This document shows positions 54,467 to 63,807 of a DNA stretch of 64,000 nt, piece after piece. Source of the DNA: Bradyrhizobium sp. 195. GTDB taxonomy: Bacteria; Pseudomonadota; Alphaproteobacteria; Rhizobiales; Xanthobacteraceae. Where the stretch lies: assembly GCF_023101665.1 (NCBI RefSeq), contig NZ_CP082161.1:7192001-7256000 (forward strand), read 5' to 3'. The stretch's first letter is position 1. Each line of letters opens with the position of its first letter. The notes beneath the pieces were generated by a model, which saw only the letters and a program-made list of their open reading frames with translations, was not told where the DNA came from and searched no databases. The position numbers and the translations under genes were made by a program.

Positions 54467-57400
54467 ATGGACGCCATTCCGTCACTCGACCCCTATGAAC
54501 TGTCCGATCGCTACGATCGCGAGCACGGCCGTGTCTTTCTCACGGGGACGCAGGCCATCGTTCGCATCGCGCTCGATCAGGCGAGGCGCGACCGCGCGCG
54601 TGGGCTGAACACCGCCGGTTTCATCTCCGGCTATCGCGGCTCGCCGCTCGGCGGCATCGATCTCGAACTCTGGCGCATCCAGGAACGTTTGAAGCGGGAC
54701 CGCATCGAATTCCTCCCCGCCGTGAACGAGGACCTCGCCGCGACCGCGGTGCTCGGCTCGCAGCAGGTCGAAACGCAAGGCGACCGCGAGGTCGATGGCG
54801 TGTTCGGCCTCTGGTACGGCAAGGGCCCGGGCGTCGATCGCTCCGGCGACGCGCTCAAGCACGGCAATGCCTATGGTTCGTCGCCGCATGGCGGCGTGCT
54901 GGTGGTCGCCGGCGACGACCATGGCTGCGTCTCCTCCTCGATGCCGCACCAGTCCGACGTCGCCTTCATGAGCTGGTTCATGCCGACGCTGCATCCTGCA
55001 AGCGTCGGCGAATATCTCGAATTCGGCGAATACGGCTACGCGCTCAGCCGCTTCTCCGGCATGTGGGTCGGCTTCAAGGCGATCTCGGAGATCGTCGAAT
55101 CGGGCGCCTCCGTCGAGTTGGGCTCGCCCCGAAGCTTCCGCATGCCCGACTTCACGCCGCCGCCAGGCGGCCTGCACTATCGCTGGCCCGACCTGCCGGG
55201 CCCGCAGATCGAGGAGCGGCTGGAGGCGAAGAAGCACGCCGTCTATGCCTTCGCCAAGGCCAACCCGATCGATCGCCACATCTACGACATCCCGGACGCA
55301 ACCTACGGCATCGTCACGACAGGCAAGGCGCATCTCGATTTGATGGAAGCGCTGCGGCTGATGGGCCTCGATGAAGCCGCCTGCCGCAGCATCGGCATCG
55401 ACGTCTACAAGGTCGGCATGGTCTGGCCGCTGGCGTTGCATGACGCCATGGATTTCGTGAAGGGCAAGCGCGAGATCCTCGTGGTCGAGGAGAAACGCGG
55501 CATCATCGAGAGCCAGTTCAAGGAATATTTCTATGATTATCCCGGCAGCAAACCCGAACGCATGGTGGGCAAGCACGACGAGACCGGCGCGCGGCTGATT
55601 TCCTGGATCGGCGAATTGTCGCCGCGCGCGCTGGCGGGCGTGCTGGCGCGCCGGCTCGATCCGATGTTCCCGGGACTCAATCTCGCCGCGCGCGCAGCCG
55701 CGCTCCTGCCGGAGGCCGCACGCACCATCAATGTCTCAGGCGCAACGCGCACGCCCTATTTCTGCTCGGGTTGCCCGCACAACACCTCGACGAAAGTGCC
55801 AGAGGGATCGAAGGCACTGGCCGGCATCGGCTGCCATTTCATGGCAAGCTGGATGGACCGCGAGACCTCGTCTCTGATCCAGATGGGCGGTGAAGGCGTG
55901 AATTGGGCGGCTTCGTCGAGATTCACCGGCCACAAGCACATTTTCCAGAACCTCGGCGAAGGCACCTACTACCACTCCGGCTCGATGGCGATCCGGCAGG
56001 CGATCGCGGCCAAGGCCAATATCACCTACAAAATCCTGTTCAACGATGCCGTCGCCATGACCGGCGGCCAGCCGGTCGACGGTCCCGTCAGTGTCCAGGC
56101 GATCGCGCACAGCGTCCGCGCCGAAGGCGTGACGCGCATCGCGCTGGTCTCGGATGATCCCGCGCAGTTCTCGCCTGCCGACCTGCCAGCCGGCGTCACC
56201 ATCCATCCGCGCGAGGAGATGGATGCCGTGCAGCGTGAGTTGCGCGAGGTCTCCGGCGTCTCGGTCCTGATCTATCAGCAGACCTGCGCCACGGAGAAGC
56301 GACGCCGGCGCAAGCGCGGGCAGATGGCCGACCCCAAGCGTTTCGCCTATATCAACGATCTCGTCTGCGAAGGCTGCGGCGACTGCTCGGTGGAATCCAA
56401 CTGCCTCAGCGTCGAGCCGAAGGAGACAGCGTTCGGCCGCAAGCGCCAGATCAACCTCTCATCCTGCAACAAGGATTTTTCCTGCCTCAACGGCTTCTGC
56501 CCAAGCTTCGTCACCGTCGAAGGCGCGACGCGTCGGAAAAAGACTGCGAGCCAGATCGACGCGGTCGGCCACGCCGCAACGCTTCCTCTGCCCGCGACCG
56601 CAACGCTCGAGCGTCCCCACGATCTGCTGGTGACCGGCGTCGGCGGCACCGGCGTGATCACCGTCGGCGCGCTGATCGGCATGGCCGCCCACCTCGAAGG
56701 TCGCGGCGTCTCGGTGCTGGACTTCACCGGCTTTGCGCAGAAGTTCGGGCCTGTGCTGAGCTATATCCGGATTGCACCAAGTCCCGAGGCCCTGCACCAG
56801 GTGCGCATCGACCAGGGCGCGGCCGACGCGCTGATCGGCTGCGATCTCGTCGTCAGCTCTTCGCCAAAGGCGTCCGGCACCTTCCGGAAGGGCACGCGGG
56901 CCGCGGTCAATACTGCGGAAATGCCGACCGGCGACGTCGTCCGGTTTCGCGACGCCGACCTCGCCTCGCCCGCCCGCCTGCGCGCGATCGGCTGGGTCGT
57001 CGGTGAAGACAATCTCGGCACGATCAATGCCAACGCGCTGGCCGAGCGGCTGCTCGGCGATGCCGTCTATGCCAATATCATCATGCTCGGTTTTGCCTGG
57101 CAGCGTGGGCTGGTCCCGATTTCGCTAGAGGCGCTGCTGCGCGCGATCGAGCTCAACGGCGTCGCTGTCGAGCACAACAAGCAGGCCTTTGCCTGGGGCC
57201 GGATCGCGGCTTCCGATCCGGCCTTCCTGCCGAAGGTGAACGAAGCGCTCGCAGCCGAGACGCTCGACCAGATCATCGACCGTCGCGCCGACTTTCTCAC
57301 CGCCTATCAGGACAGCATCTATGCGGCACGCTACCGGACGACCCTCGCAAGGGTCCGCGGTGCCGAAGCTGTTCTGAACAGCGAGGCTCTGACCGAGGCA

Positions 57401-57916
57401 GTCGCACGCGCCCTGTTCAAGCTGATGGCCTATAAGGACGAATACGAGGTGGCGCGGCTGCACATGCAAGCCGGATTCCTTGATGAACTGAAACGCGAAT
57501 TCGAGGATGGCTTCAAAATCCAATATCACCTCGCCCCGCCGTTCCTGCCATCGCGGCGCGACGCCCGTGGACGCCCGCGCAAACGCGCCTTCAGTCAGTG
57601 GATCCAGACCCCTCTGACCATGCTCGCGCGCCTGAAGGTGCTGCGCGGAACGCCGTTCGATCCGTTCGGTTACACCGCGGAACGGCGCACCGAGCGCGAA
57701 CTGATCGCGTGGTATGAAGGCCTGATCGAACGAATGCTCGGCGCGCTCGATACGGCGCCTCTTCCAGATCTCATCGCCATTGCAAAGGCGCCGATGGAGA
57801 TCCGCGGCTACGGCCCCGTCAAGGACACCGCGATCGGGAAGGTGAAGACAGAGGTCGAGCGGCTGTTTAATGAACTCCACACGCCATCGCCGGCAAAGAT
57901 GCGCGCCACCGGTTGA
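54467..57916 (+). CDS. Indolepyruvate ferredoxin oxidoreductase, fused subunits
   Basis: The 1149-residue protein fuses thiamine-diphosphate alpha and gamma-type parts of 2-oxoacid:ferredoxin oxidoreductase. The TPP half contains CSGCPHNTST and a GGEGVNW-type motif. A ferredoxin-like cysteine stretch (CEGCGDCSVESNC) precedes the C-terminal gamma domain (LLVTGVGGTGVITV). It converts aryl or branched 2-oxoacids to acyl-CoA, reducing a ferredoxin-like acceptor. GGGAGG lies just before ATG 54467. Divergent Lrp fits amino acid control. Confidence 0.9.
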   Translation: MDAIPSLDPYELSDRYDREHGRVFLTGTQAIVRIALDQARRDRARGLNTAGFISGYRGSPLGGIDLELWRIQERLKRDRIEFLPAVNEDLAATAVLGSQQVETQGDREVDGVFGLWYGKGPGVDRSGDALKHGNAYGSSPHGGVLVVAGDDHGCVSSSMPHQSDVAFMSWFMPTLHPASVGEYLEFGEYGYALSRFSGMWVGFKAISEIVESGASVELGSPRSFRMPDFTPPPGGLHYRWPDLPGPQIEERLEAKKHAVYAFAKANPIDRHIYDIPDATYGIVTTGKAHLDLMEALRLMGLDEAACRSIGIDVYKVGMVWPLALHDAMDFVKGKREILVVEEKRGIIESQFKEYFYDYPGSKPERMVGKHDETGARLISWIGELSPRALAGVLARRLDPMFPGLNLAARAAALLPEAARTINVSGATRTPYFCSGCPHNTSTKVPEGSKALAGIGCHFMASWMDRETSSLIQMGGEGVNWAASSRFTGHKHIFQNLGEGTYYHSGSMAIRQAIAAKANITYKILFNDAVAMTGGQPVDGPVSVQAIAHSVRAEGVTRIALVSDDPAQFSPADLPAGVTIHPREEMDAVQRELREVSGVSVLIYQQTCATEKRRRRKRGQMADPKRFAYINDLVCEGCGDCSVESNCLSVEPKETAFGRKRQINLSSCNKDFSCLNGFCPSFVTVEGATRRKKTASQIDAVGHAATLPLPATATLERPHDLLVTGVGGTGVITVGALIGMAAHLEGRGVSVLDFTGFAQKFGPVLSYIRIAPSPEALHQVRIDQGAADALIGCDLVVSSSPKASGTFRKGTRAAVNTAEMPTGDVVRFRDADLASPARLRAIGWVVGEDNLGTINANALAERLLGDAVYANIIMLGFAWQRGLVPISLEALLRAIELNGVAVEHNKQAFAWGRIAASDPAFLPKVNEALAAETLDQIIDRRADFLTAYQDSIYAARYRTTLARVRGAEAVLNSEALTEAVARALFKLMAYKDEYEVARLHMQAGFLDELKREFEDGFKIQYHLAPPFLPSRRDARGRPRKRAFSQWIQTPLTMLARLKVLRGTPFDPFGYTAERRTERELIAWYEGLIERMLGALDTAPLPDLIAIAKAPMEIRGYGPVKDTAIGKVKTEVERLFNELHTPSPAKMRATG

Positions 57917-57949
57917 AGAACAGTGCGGGGGCGCGGGCTTTCAAAACGC

Positions 57950-59002
57950 CTATACGGCGGGACACGATGAAGATCGCGGCCCCGATCCCGATATTTCGAT
58001 CGGGGTGGGCGCACCTTCCTTGTCGCCGTCGAACACGATCAGGACTCGTAGTCCGGTTGACGTCTTGTCCAGCGGCAGGAGCCCCTCCGGCTTTCGCTTC
58101 GGATCAAACGGCAAGTCCTTCAACAGTTCGACAGACTCTGACGCGCCGTCCCAGGCGTAAACGGCATAGAACCCGGGTCCGTCCGCAGCCGGACCTGCCA
58201 GGACGAGGATGCGATCCCCGAATGGTGCGAGATCGCGCACGCCGCGGCCGTCGCCGAGCGGCAGCCGGTACAGGCGATGGTCCGGGCTTTTTCCATTGCC
58301 AAACAAGGAAGCCACCTCGACCGACAGAACGACGGCGCATTTACCGTTCAGCACGGGGCCCCGGAAACCTGCGAGCAGGGTCCGATCGTCCTTGATCGCC
58401 ACGCCTTCGATCGTCAGCCCGTTGGCCTCCAGCCGCATGTCCACGAAGGGGAGCAGAGCCGGTTCGCTCGCAATGACGTCTCTCAGTCTCGGCGTGCGCT
58501 CGAGGCCTGACGCGCTGCCGTCTTCACCGGTCGTGCGGAACCGGACGATCTGGCTGCTTGCGGCGATCTTCGCCTGAATCTTGTCGGCATCTTTCTTGGG
58601 ATCGAGCTTGTGGTCCTTGTCTCGCGGATGGCCATGCGAGCCGATGACGTAAAAGTACCCTCCGGAGAAGGCGACGCCCTCGCCATCGAGCTCGAGCGCT
58701 TTGTCCTTGAACGTGTTGTCGATCAACTTGACCGGGCTGCCGGCGACAAGCTTGCCCTCGGTCAATTCGACGTATTGGGCGCCCTGAAGATTGTCGTCGA
58801 TGACGAGGCACGAACGGGGAAACCCATCTGCGGTCGTGCAGGCGATACCACTGACATCCTTGGACTTGTCGCCGTCCTCACCGATCAGCCTTTTCTTGAC
58901 CGGCCACTCATCGTCGGCCGCGGCAAGAGAAGGTTGCACGCCGCCCGCTGCCATGAGGCCGAGCAGGAAAGCCGCAATCCATCCCGTTCTGGCGAGAATC
59001 AT
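57950..59002 (-). CDS. DUF3616 exported protein
   Basis: The 350-residue product has a signal peptide (MILARTGWIAAFLLGLMAAGGVQPSLA, cleavage before ADDE). The mature sequence matches the DUF3616 style: DVSGIACTTADGFPRSCLVIDD, LDGEGVAFSGGYFYVIGSHGH and NGLTIEGVAIKDDRTLLAGFRGPV, with beta-propeller-like blocks. Periplasmic; function unknown. It converges with the oxidoreductase gene, separated by 33 bp. Confidence 0.85.
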   Translation of the reverse strand: MILARTGWIAAFLLGLMAAGGVQPSLAAADDEWPVKKRLIGEDGDKSKDVSGIACTTADGFPRSCLVIDDNLQGAQYVELTEGKLVAGSPVKLIDNTFKDKALELDGEGVAFSGGYFYVIGSHGHPRDKDHKLDPKKDADKIQAKIAASSQIVRFRTTGEDGSASGLERTPRLRDVIASEPALLPFVDMRLEANGLTIEGVAIKDDRTLLAGFRGPVLNGKCAVVLSVEVASLFGNGKSPDHRLYRLPLGDGRGVRDLAPFGDRILVLAGPAADGPGFYAVYAWDGASESVELLKDLPFDPKRKPEGLLPLDKTSTGLRVLIVFDGDKEGAPTPIEISGSGPRSSSCPAV

Positions 59003-59330
59003 CGAAGCTCCCTTCAGCGGTTGTCGGTTCAGATATGGCCAAGCCGTCCAGCTTCACCGCAATATGATGCCGCCAAACCCTACGAAGTTCTCACGCAATC
59101 GAACGTCGATCTGCCTGCCGCCTGTCGATGCGTCAAACATGGAAAAGCAAGAGCTGGAGAAGCGGAGGCCGCAAAGCCGGCCTGAACGAAACGTCACATC
59201 GAAGAAACAGGATCGGGCCCGAACCACTTCGGTCCAAAATGGATCACTCATATCTTAGGTTGTATTGTTCCAAATACCCCGGCGATGTCAACTCACTTTG
59301 TGAGAGACATGGAGTCGCCGGCGAAAGTGC
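59003..59330. other. Intergenic region, no gene seen
   Basis: This 328-bp gap carries the promoter side of the DUF3616 gene and the 3' end of the LysR gene. Frames here are short, lack ribosome binding sites and show poor codon bias. AT-rich text at 59250-59280 is the only contrast. Confidence 0.5.
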
Positions 59331-60242
59331 TCATGAATACGGGTTGATCAGCTTCTGCTGCTCGGCGCTGTGGTGCACGAGCATGTCGATGAAGGTCCGG
59401 ACCTTCGCCGACAGATGATGCCGGTGCGGATAGACCGCGTTCATCGACATCTCGACCGGGCGATATTCGGGCAGCAGCCGAACGAGGTGCCCAGCGTCGA
59501 GATCGCCCTGTACAAGAAAGCCGGCCATCAGGCAGACGGCCGCGCCCTCCAGCGCCACCTTCCGCAACGCTTCGCCGCTGTTGGTGATGAAGCTGCCGGA
59601 AACGCGCACCGATGCCGGCGAGCCCTTGCGATCGAAGAAGCTCCAATCGTCGCCGAAGGGATAGTTCAGATGCCGAGCGCAATTGTGTGTTGCGAGCTCG
59701 TCGAGCTTCTGCACACGACCATGCCGTTCGAGATAGTCGTGCGAGCAGCACAGCACGTGGCGCCAGGTGGCGAGGCTACGAACGATCAGACTCGAGTCCG
59801 GCGGCGAGGTCATACGCAGAGCGACGTCATAGCCCTCCTCGATGAGGTCGACCTCAGCTTCGCCCATGCGCAGATCGATCTTGAGCTCCGGATAGGCCGA
59901 CAGGAGTTTTGCCGCAACGGGCGCGACGAAGGGTACCATGTGCGTGGCGACGTGGATGCGCAAAGTGCCGCGCGGCATCGATTGCAATTCGCTCGCGATG
60001 TCGTCGGCCTGTTCGAGATCGGCGAGGATCTGAGTCGAGCGGTCGTAATAGGCCTTGCCGATTTCGGTGAGGCTCACCTTCCGCGTGGTGCGGTTGAGCA
60101 GGCGCACGCCGAGCCGGTCCTCCAGCGCCTGGACGTGATTGCTCACCATGGTCGTCGACATGTTGAGCCGGCGGGCGGCGGCGGAAAAGCCGCCGTTTTC
60201 GACCACGTGAACGAAGGCGGTGAGGCTGGTGAAGCGATCCAT
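59331..60242 (-). CDS. LysR-family transcriptional regulator
   Basis: The 303-residue protein has an N-terminal helix-turn-helix (MDRFTSLTAFVHVVENGGFSAAARRLNMSTTMVSNHV start) and a LysR effector domain ending in a short tail. It diverges from emrA-emrB-CMD across 138 bp containing the dyad ATTATCC-N9-GGATAAT, so it very probably regulates that operon. ATG 60242 is the family start. Confidence 0.92.
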   Translation of the reverse strand: MDRFTSLTAFVHVVENGGFSAAARRLNMSTTMVSNHVQALEDRLGVRLLNRTTRKVSLTEIGKAYYDRSTQILADLEQADDIASELQSMPRGTLRIHVATHMVPFVAPVAAKLLSAYPELKIDLRMGEAEVDLIEEGYDVALRMTSPPDSSLIVRSLATWRHVLCCSHDYLERHGRVQKLDELATHNCARHLNYPFGDDWSFFDRKGSPASVRVSGSFITNSGEALRKVALEGAAVCLMAGFLVQGDLDAGHLVRLLPEYRPVEMSMNAVYPHRHHLSAKVRTFIDMLVHHSAEQQKLINPYS

Positions 60243-60256
60243 GGCAACAGGCTCAG

Positions 60257-60279
60257 ATTATCCGCTATTGCTGGATAAT
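60257..60279. promoter_or_regulatory. Candidate LysR operator upstream of emrAB
   Basis: ATTATCC-N9-GGATAAT is a perfect dyad only 15 bp from the LysR ATG. Another half-site ATTATC occurs at about 60298. It fits the usual LysR autoregulatory site. Confidence 0.6.
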
Positions 60280-60380
60280 GCTTCCACAAATTCCAAGATT
60301 ATCACAACGACCGGGACAGCGCATCTCAGGGGTTAACAGCGCACGATTCTGAGCGGGCGTCTGGGAAATCCGAGGATGCC

Positions 60381-61532
60381 ATGTCGAACGCTTCTTATAT
60401 CTCTGAAACTAATAACAAAATCGGTCTGTACCCATCCCGGCAGGCGATCAGACGAGCAGCGATCGGACTGGCGTTGGCGATCGGCATCGCGGTGGCCGGC
60501 GACTATGGCTACGATTACCTGAAAACGGGCCGCTACCTCGAATCCACCGACGATGCCTATGTGAAGGCCGACTCCACGATCATCGCACCAAAGGTGTCCG
60601 GTTACATCGCAAAGGTGCTGGTCGGCGACAACGAGACGGTTCGGGCAGGCCAGGCGCTGGCCAAGATCGACGACCGCGATTTCAAGGCTGCCCTCGACCA
60701 GGCACGCGCCGATGTCGCCGCCGGCGAAGCTTCGGTGCGCAATATCGATGCCCAGCTCGAACTGCAGCAGCCGATCATCGAGCAAAGCACGGCCGATGTC
60801 ACCGCTGCCGACGCCAATCTGAAATTCGCCCAGGAGGAGCGTGCCCGCTACGACGATCTGATGAAGTCGGGCTCCGGCACCATCCAGCGCGCGCAGCAGA
60901 CCGACGCGGCGCTGCGCGCCAGCAGCGCGCAATTGCAGCACGCGAAATTCGGCCTTCTGGCCGCACAGCGCAAGATCGACGTGCTCACCACCCAGCGCGC
61001 GCAGGCCACCGCTCAGCTCGAACGGGCCCGCGCGGTCGCGCAGCAGGCGGCGCTGAACCTGTCTTATACGGAGATCACCGCGCCGGTCGACGGCACGGTG
61101 GGCGCCCGGAGCTTGCGGGTCGGCCAATACGTGCAAGCCGGCACGCAATTGATGGCGGTCGTGCCGCTCGATGCGGTTTATGTCGTTGCGAACTTCAAGG
61201 AAACCCAGCTCACGCATGTGCGGCCGGGACAGCCGGTCGAACTGCACGTCGACAGCTTCCGCAACAAGACCCTGCGCGGCCACGTCGACAGCCTGTCGCC
61301 GGCGAGCGGGCTCGAATTCGCGCTGCTGCCGCCGGACAACGCCACCGGCAATTTCACCAAGATCGTGCAGCGCGTTCCAGTCAAGATCGTGCTCGACGAC
61401 CACAACCTCACCGGCCTGCTGCGCCCCGGCATGTCGGCGGTGCCGACCGTGAACACCAAGCAGGCGGTGCTGGCCGAGCGCGAGACGGCCAAGCGACTGG
61501 CCGACACCACGTCTCGCGCGAACGGCGGCTGA
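60381..61532 (+). CDS. emrA: EmrA-type membrane fusion protein (HlyD family)
   Basis: The 383-residue protein has one N-terminal membrane anchor (about 25-42) and a HlyD periplasmic adaptor: TDDAYVKADSTIIAPKVSGYI, a helical hairpin (about 95-200), LNLSYTEITAPVDGTVGARSLRVGQYVQ and VVANFKETQLTHVRPGQPVEL. It links the inner membrane pump to an outer membrane channel. emrB starts four bases after its stop. Confidence 0.92.
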   Translation: MSNASYISETNNKIGLYPSRQAIRRAAIGLALAIGIAVAGDYGYDYLKTGRYLESTDDAYVKADSTIIAPKVSGYIAKVLVGDNETVRAGQALAKIDDRDFKAALDQARADVAAGEASVRNIDAQLELQQPIIEQSTADVTAADANLKFAQEERARYDDLMKSGSGTIQRAQQTDAALRASSAQLQHAKFGLLAAQRKIDVLTTQRAQATAQLERARAVAQQAALNLSYTEITAPVDGTVGARSLRVGQYVQAGTQLMAVVPLDAVYVVANFKETQLTHVRPGQPVELHVDSFRNKTLRGHVDSLSPASGLEFALLPPDNATGNFTKIVQRVPVKIVLDDHNLTGLLRPGMSAVPTVNTKQAVLAERETAKRLADTTSRANGG

Positions 61533-61536
61533 ATCC

Positions 61537-63144
61537 ATGAGCACGCTGCAACCGACCGTCAACGCCACCGGTCTCTCCGCCTCCGCTGCGCCCGCCGCGC
61601 CGGCGGTGTCCGCAAAGACCTGGATTGCGGTGATCGGCGCCACGCTCGGCGCTTTCATGGCGGTGCTGAACATCCAGATTGTCAACGCCTCGCTCGCCGA
61701 CATTCAGGGCGCGATCGGCGCCGGCATCGACGACGGCGGCTGGATTTCCACCTCCTATCTGGTCGCCGAGATCGTGGTGATCCCGCTCTCCGGCTGGCTC
61801 GCCCAGGTGTTCTCGATCCGCATCTATCTGCTCACCAACGCGATCCTGTTCCTGGTCCTGTCGGCAGCGTGCGCGCTGGCGCAGGACCTGCCGCAGATGA
61901 TCGTGCTGCGCGCCGTGCAGGGGTTCACCGGCGGCGTTCTGATTCCGATGGCATTCACGCTGATCATCACGCTGCTACCGCGGGGAAAACAACCGGTCGG
62001 CCTTGCGTTGTTCGCGTTGTCGGCGACCTTCGCGCCCGCGATCGGTCCGACCATCGGGGGCTATCTCACCGAGAATTTCGGCTGGGAGTACATCTTTTAC
62101 GTCAACCTCGTTCCCGGCGCGATTATGGTCGGCATGCTCTGGTACGCGCTCGACGCAAAGCCCGTGAAGCTGTCGCTCCTGCGCGAGGGCGACTGGGCCG
62201 GTATCATCACCATGGCCATCGGGCTCTCGGCGCTCCAGACCGTGCTGGAGGAAGGCAACAAGGACGACTGGTTCGGCTCACCCTTCATCGTCAAGCTGTC
62301 AGTGATCGCAGCCGTTGCACTGACCGCCTTCCTGATCATCGAACTGACGGTGAAGCAGCCGCTGCTCAATCTGCGCCTGCTCGTCCGCCGCAACTTCGGC
62401 TTCGGCATGCTCGCAAATTTCCTGCTCGGTATCGCACTCTACGGCTCCGTGTTCATCCTGCCGCAATATCTGGCTCGCATTCAGGGCTACAATGCCGAGC
62501 AGATCGGCATGGTGCTGGCCTGGACCGGATTGCCGCAGCTCCTCCTGATCCCTCTCGTGCCGCGCCTGATGCAGCGGTTCGACGCGCGGATGATCATCGG
62601 CGTGGGCTTCGTGCTGTTCGCTGCTTCCAACTTCATGAACATCTATATGACCAACGACTATGCCGCCGACCAGCTGCTGTGGCCAAATGTCGTTCGCGCC
62701 ATCGGCCAAGCATTGGTGATGGCGCCGCTGTCGGCCGTCGCAACCGCAGGCATCGAGCCGGAGAACGCGGGTTCGGCCTCCGGCTTGTTCAACATGATGC
62801 GCAATCTCGGCGGCGCCGTCGGCATCGCACTGCTCCAGACCGTGCTGACGAAGCGCGAGCAGTATCACTCCAACGTGCTGATGCAGTCGGTCTCGGTGTT
62901 CGAGCAGGCCACCCGTACACGGCTGGAACAGCTCACTCAGTATTTCGTCAATCACGGCATCCTCGACCGTGCAGACGCCGCGCATCGTGCCTATGTCGCG
63001 ATTGGCCATATCGTGCAGAAGCAGGCTTATATCTTCGCGTTCAGCGACACATTCTACCTGCTCGGCATGGCGCTGATCGTGGCTTTGGCTGCCGTCCTTT
63101 TCCTGAAGAAGCCCGGCCAGACCTCGGCTGGCGGAGCCCACTGA
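61537..63144 (+). CDS. emrB: EmrB/QacA (DHA2) drug exporter
   Basis: The 535-residue MFS protein has about 14 transmembrane helices and the DHA2 signatures NIQIVNASLADIQ, GGWISTSYLVAEIVVIPL and RAVQGFTGGVLIP. With EmrA it would export hydrophobic drugs or phenolics in exchange for protons. It is tightly coupled to emrA and followed after 30 bp by the CMD gene. No outer membrane channel gene is adjacent. Confidence 0.94.
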   Translation: MSTLQPTVNATGLSASAAPAAPAVSAKTWIAVIGATLGAFMAVLNIQIVNASLADIQGAIGAGIDDGGWISTSYLVAEIVVIPLSGWLAQVFSIRIYLLTNAILFLVLSAACALAQDLPQMIVLRAVQGFTGGVLIPMAFTLIITLLPRGKQPVGLALFALSATFAPAIGPTIGGYLTENFGWEYIFYVNLVPGAIMVGMLWYALDAKPVKLSLLREGDWAGIITMAIGLSALQTVLEEGNKDDWFGSPFIVKLSVIAAVALTAFLIIELTVKQPLLNLRLLVRRNFGFGMLANFLLGIALYGSVFILPQYLARIQGYNAEQIGMVLAWTGLPQLLLIPLVPRLMQRFDARMIIGVGFVLFAASNFMNIYMTNDYAADQLLWPNVVRAIGQALVMAPLSAVATAGIEPENAGSASGLFNMMRNLGGAVGIALLQTVLTKREQYHSNVLMQSVSVFEQATRTRLEQLTQYFVNHGILDRADAAHRAYVAIGHIVQKQAYIFAFSDTFYLLGMALIVALAAVLFLKKPGQTSAGGAH

Positions 63145-63174
63145 CATCAACCGTAGGAAGCAAGGAGAACGACC

Positions 63175-63636
63175 ATGAAGCCCCGCATGAACTTCTACCA
63201 GGCCGCCCCTGATACGATGAAAGCACTGATGGCGCTGGAGGAGCAGATCCAGTCTACCGGACTGGAGAAATCACTGATCGAGCTCGTCAAGATCCGGGCG
63301 TCGCAGATCAACGGCTGCGCCTTCTGCATCAACATGCACACCGAAGACGCCCGCAAGCGCGGCGAGACCGAACAGCGCATCTATCTGCTCAACGCCTGGC
63401 GCGAGTCTCCGCTCTATTCCGACCGCGAGCGCGCGGCGCTGGCCTGGACCGAGTCGGTGACACTGATTTCGGAGACGCACGCGCCCGACGATGTCTATCA
63501 GCAGGTCCGCGCACAGTTCTCCGATGCCGAGACGGTGAACCTGACCATGCTGATCGGCGCGATAAACGCCTGGAACAGGATCGCGATCGCTTTCCGTGCG
63601 GTCCATCCAGTGAAGGTGAAAGCGTCGGTGGCGTGA
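63175..63636 (+). CDS. Carboxymuconolactone decarboxylase/AhpD-like protein
   Basis: The 153-residue protein has the AhpD-like core CAFCINMH with Cys48, Cys51 and His55 and an upstream Glu (ELVKIRASQING). Such proteins often reduce peroxides by a thiol mechanism; others are true decarboxylases. It shares an operon with emrAB, pointing to stress caused by exported compounds. AAGGAGA precedes the ATG. Confidence 0.9.
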   Translation: MKPRMNFYQAAPDTMKALMALEEQIQSTGLEKSLIELVKIRASQINGCAFCINMHTEDARKRGETEQRIYLLNAWRESPLYSDRERAALAWTESVTLISETHAPDDVYQQVRAQFSDAETVNLTMLIGAINAWNRIAIAFRAVHPVKVKASVA

Positions 63637-63690
63637 GCTGCGGCGCGCGCCTTGGGCGTGATGCGCACCGGACCGCGCCTCAATCTCAAC

Positions 63691-63793
63691 TGTCATGCCC
63701 CGGCTTGACCGGGGCATCCAGTACGCTGAGGCGGATCCGTATACGACTTCCGTCTCTGGAATACTGGATCGCTCGGTCAAGCCGGGCGATGAC
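63691..63793. repeat. Four-armed palindromic repeat, copy 2
   Basis: Same core words as at 15632-15734 (ATCCAGTACGC and TCTCTGGAATACTGGATCG), but all four arms read GGCTTGACC/GGTCAAGCC-like instead of GCGAAGGC-like, and still pair. It sits between the CMD and aminotransferase genes, which are convergent, so it may also end transcripts. Confidence 0.8.
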
Positions 63794-63807
63794 CGCGGAG
63801 TGCGCGG

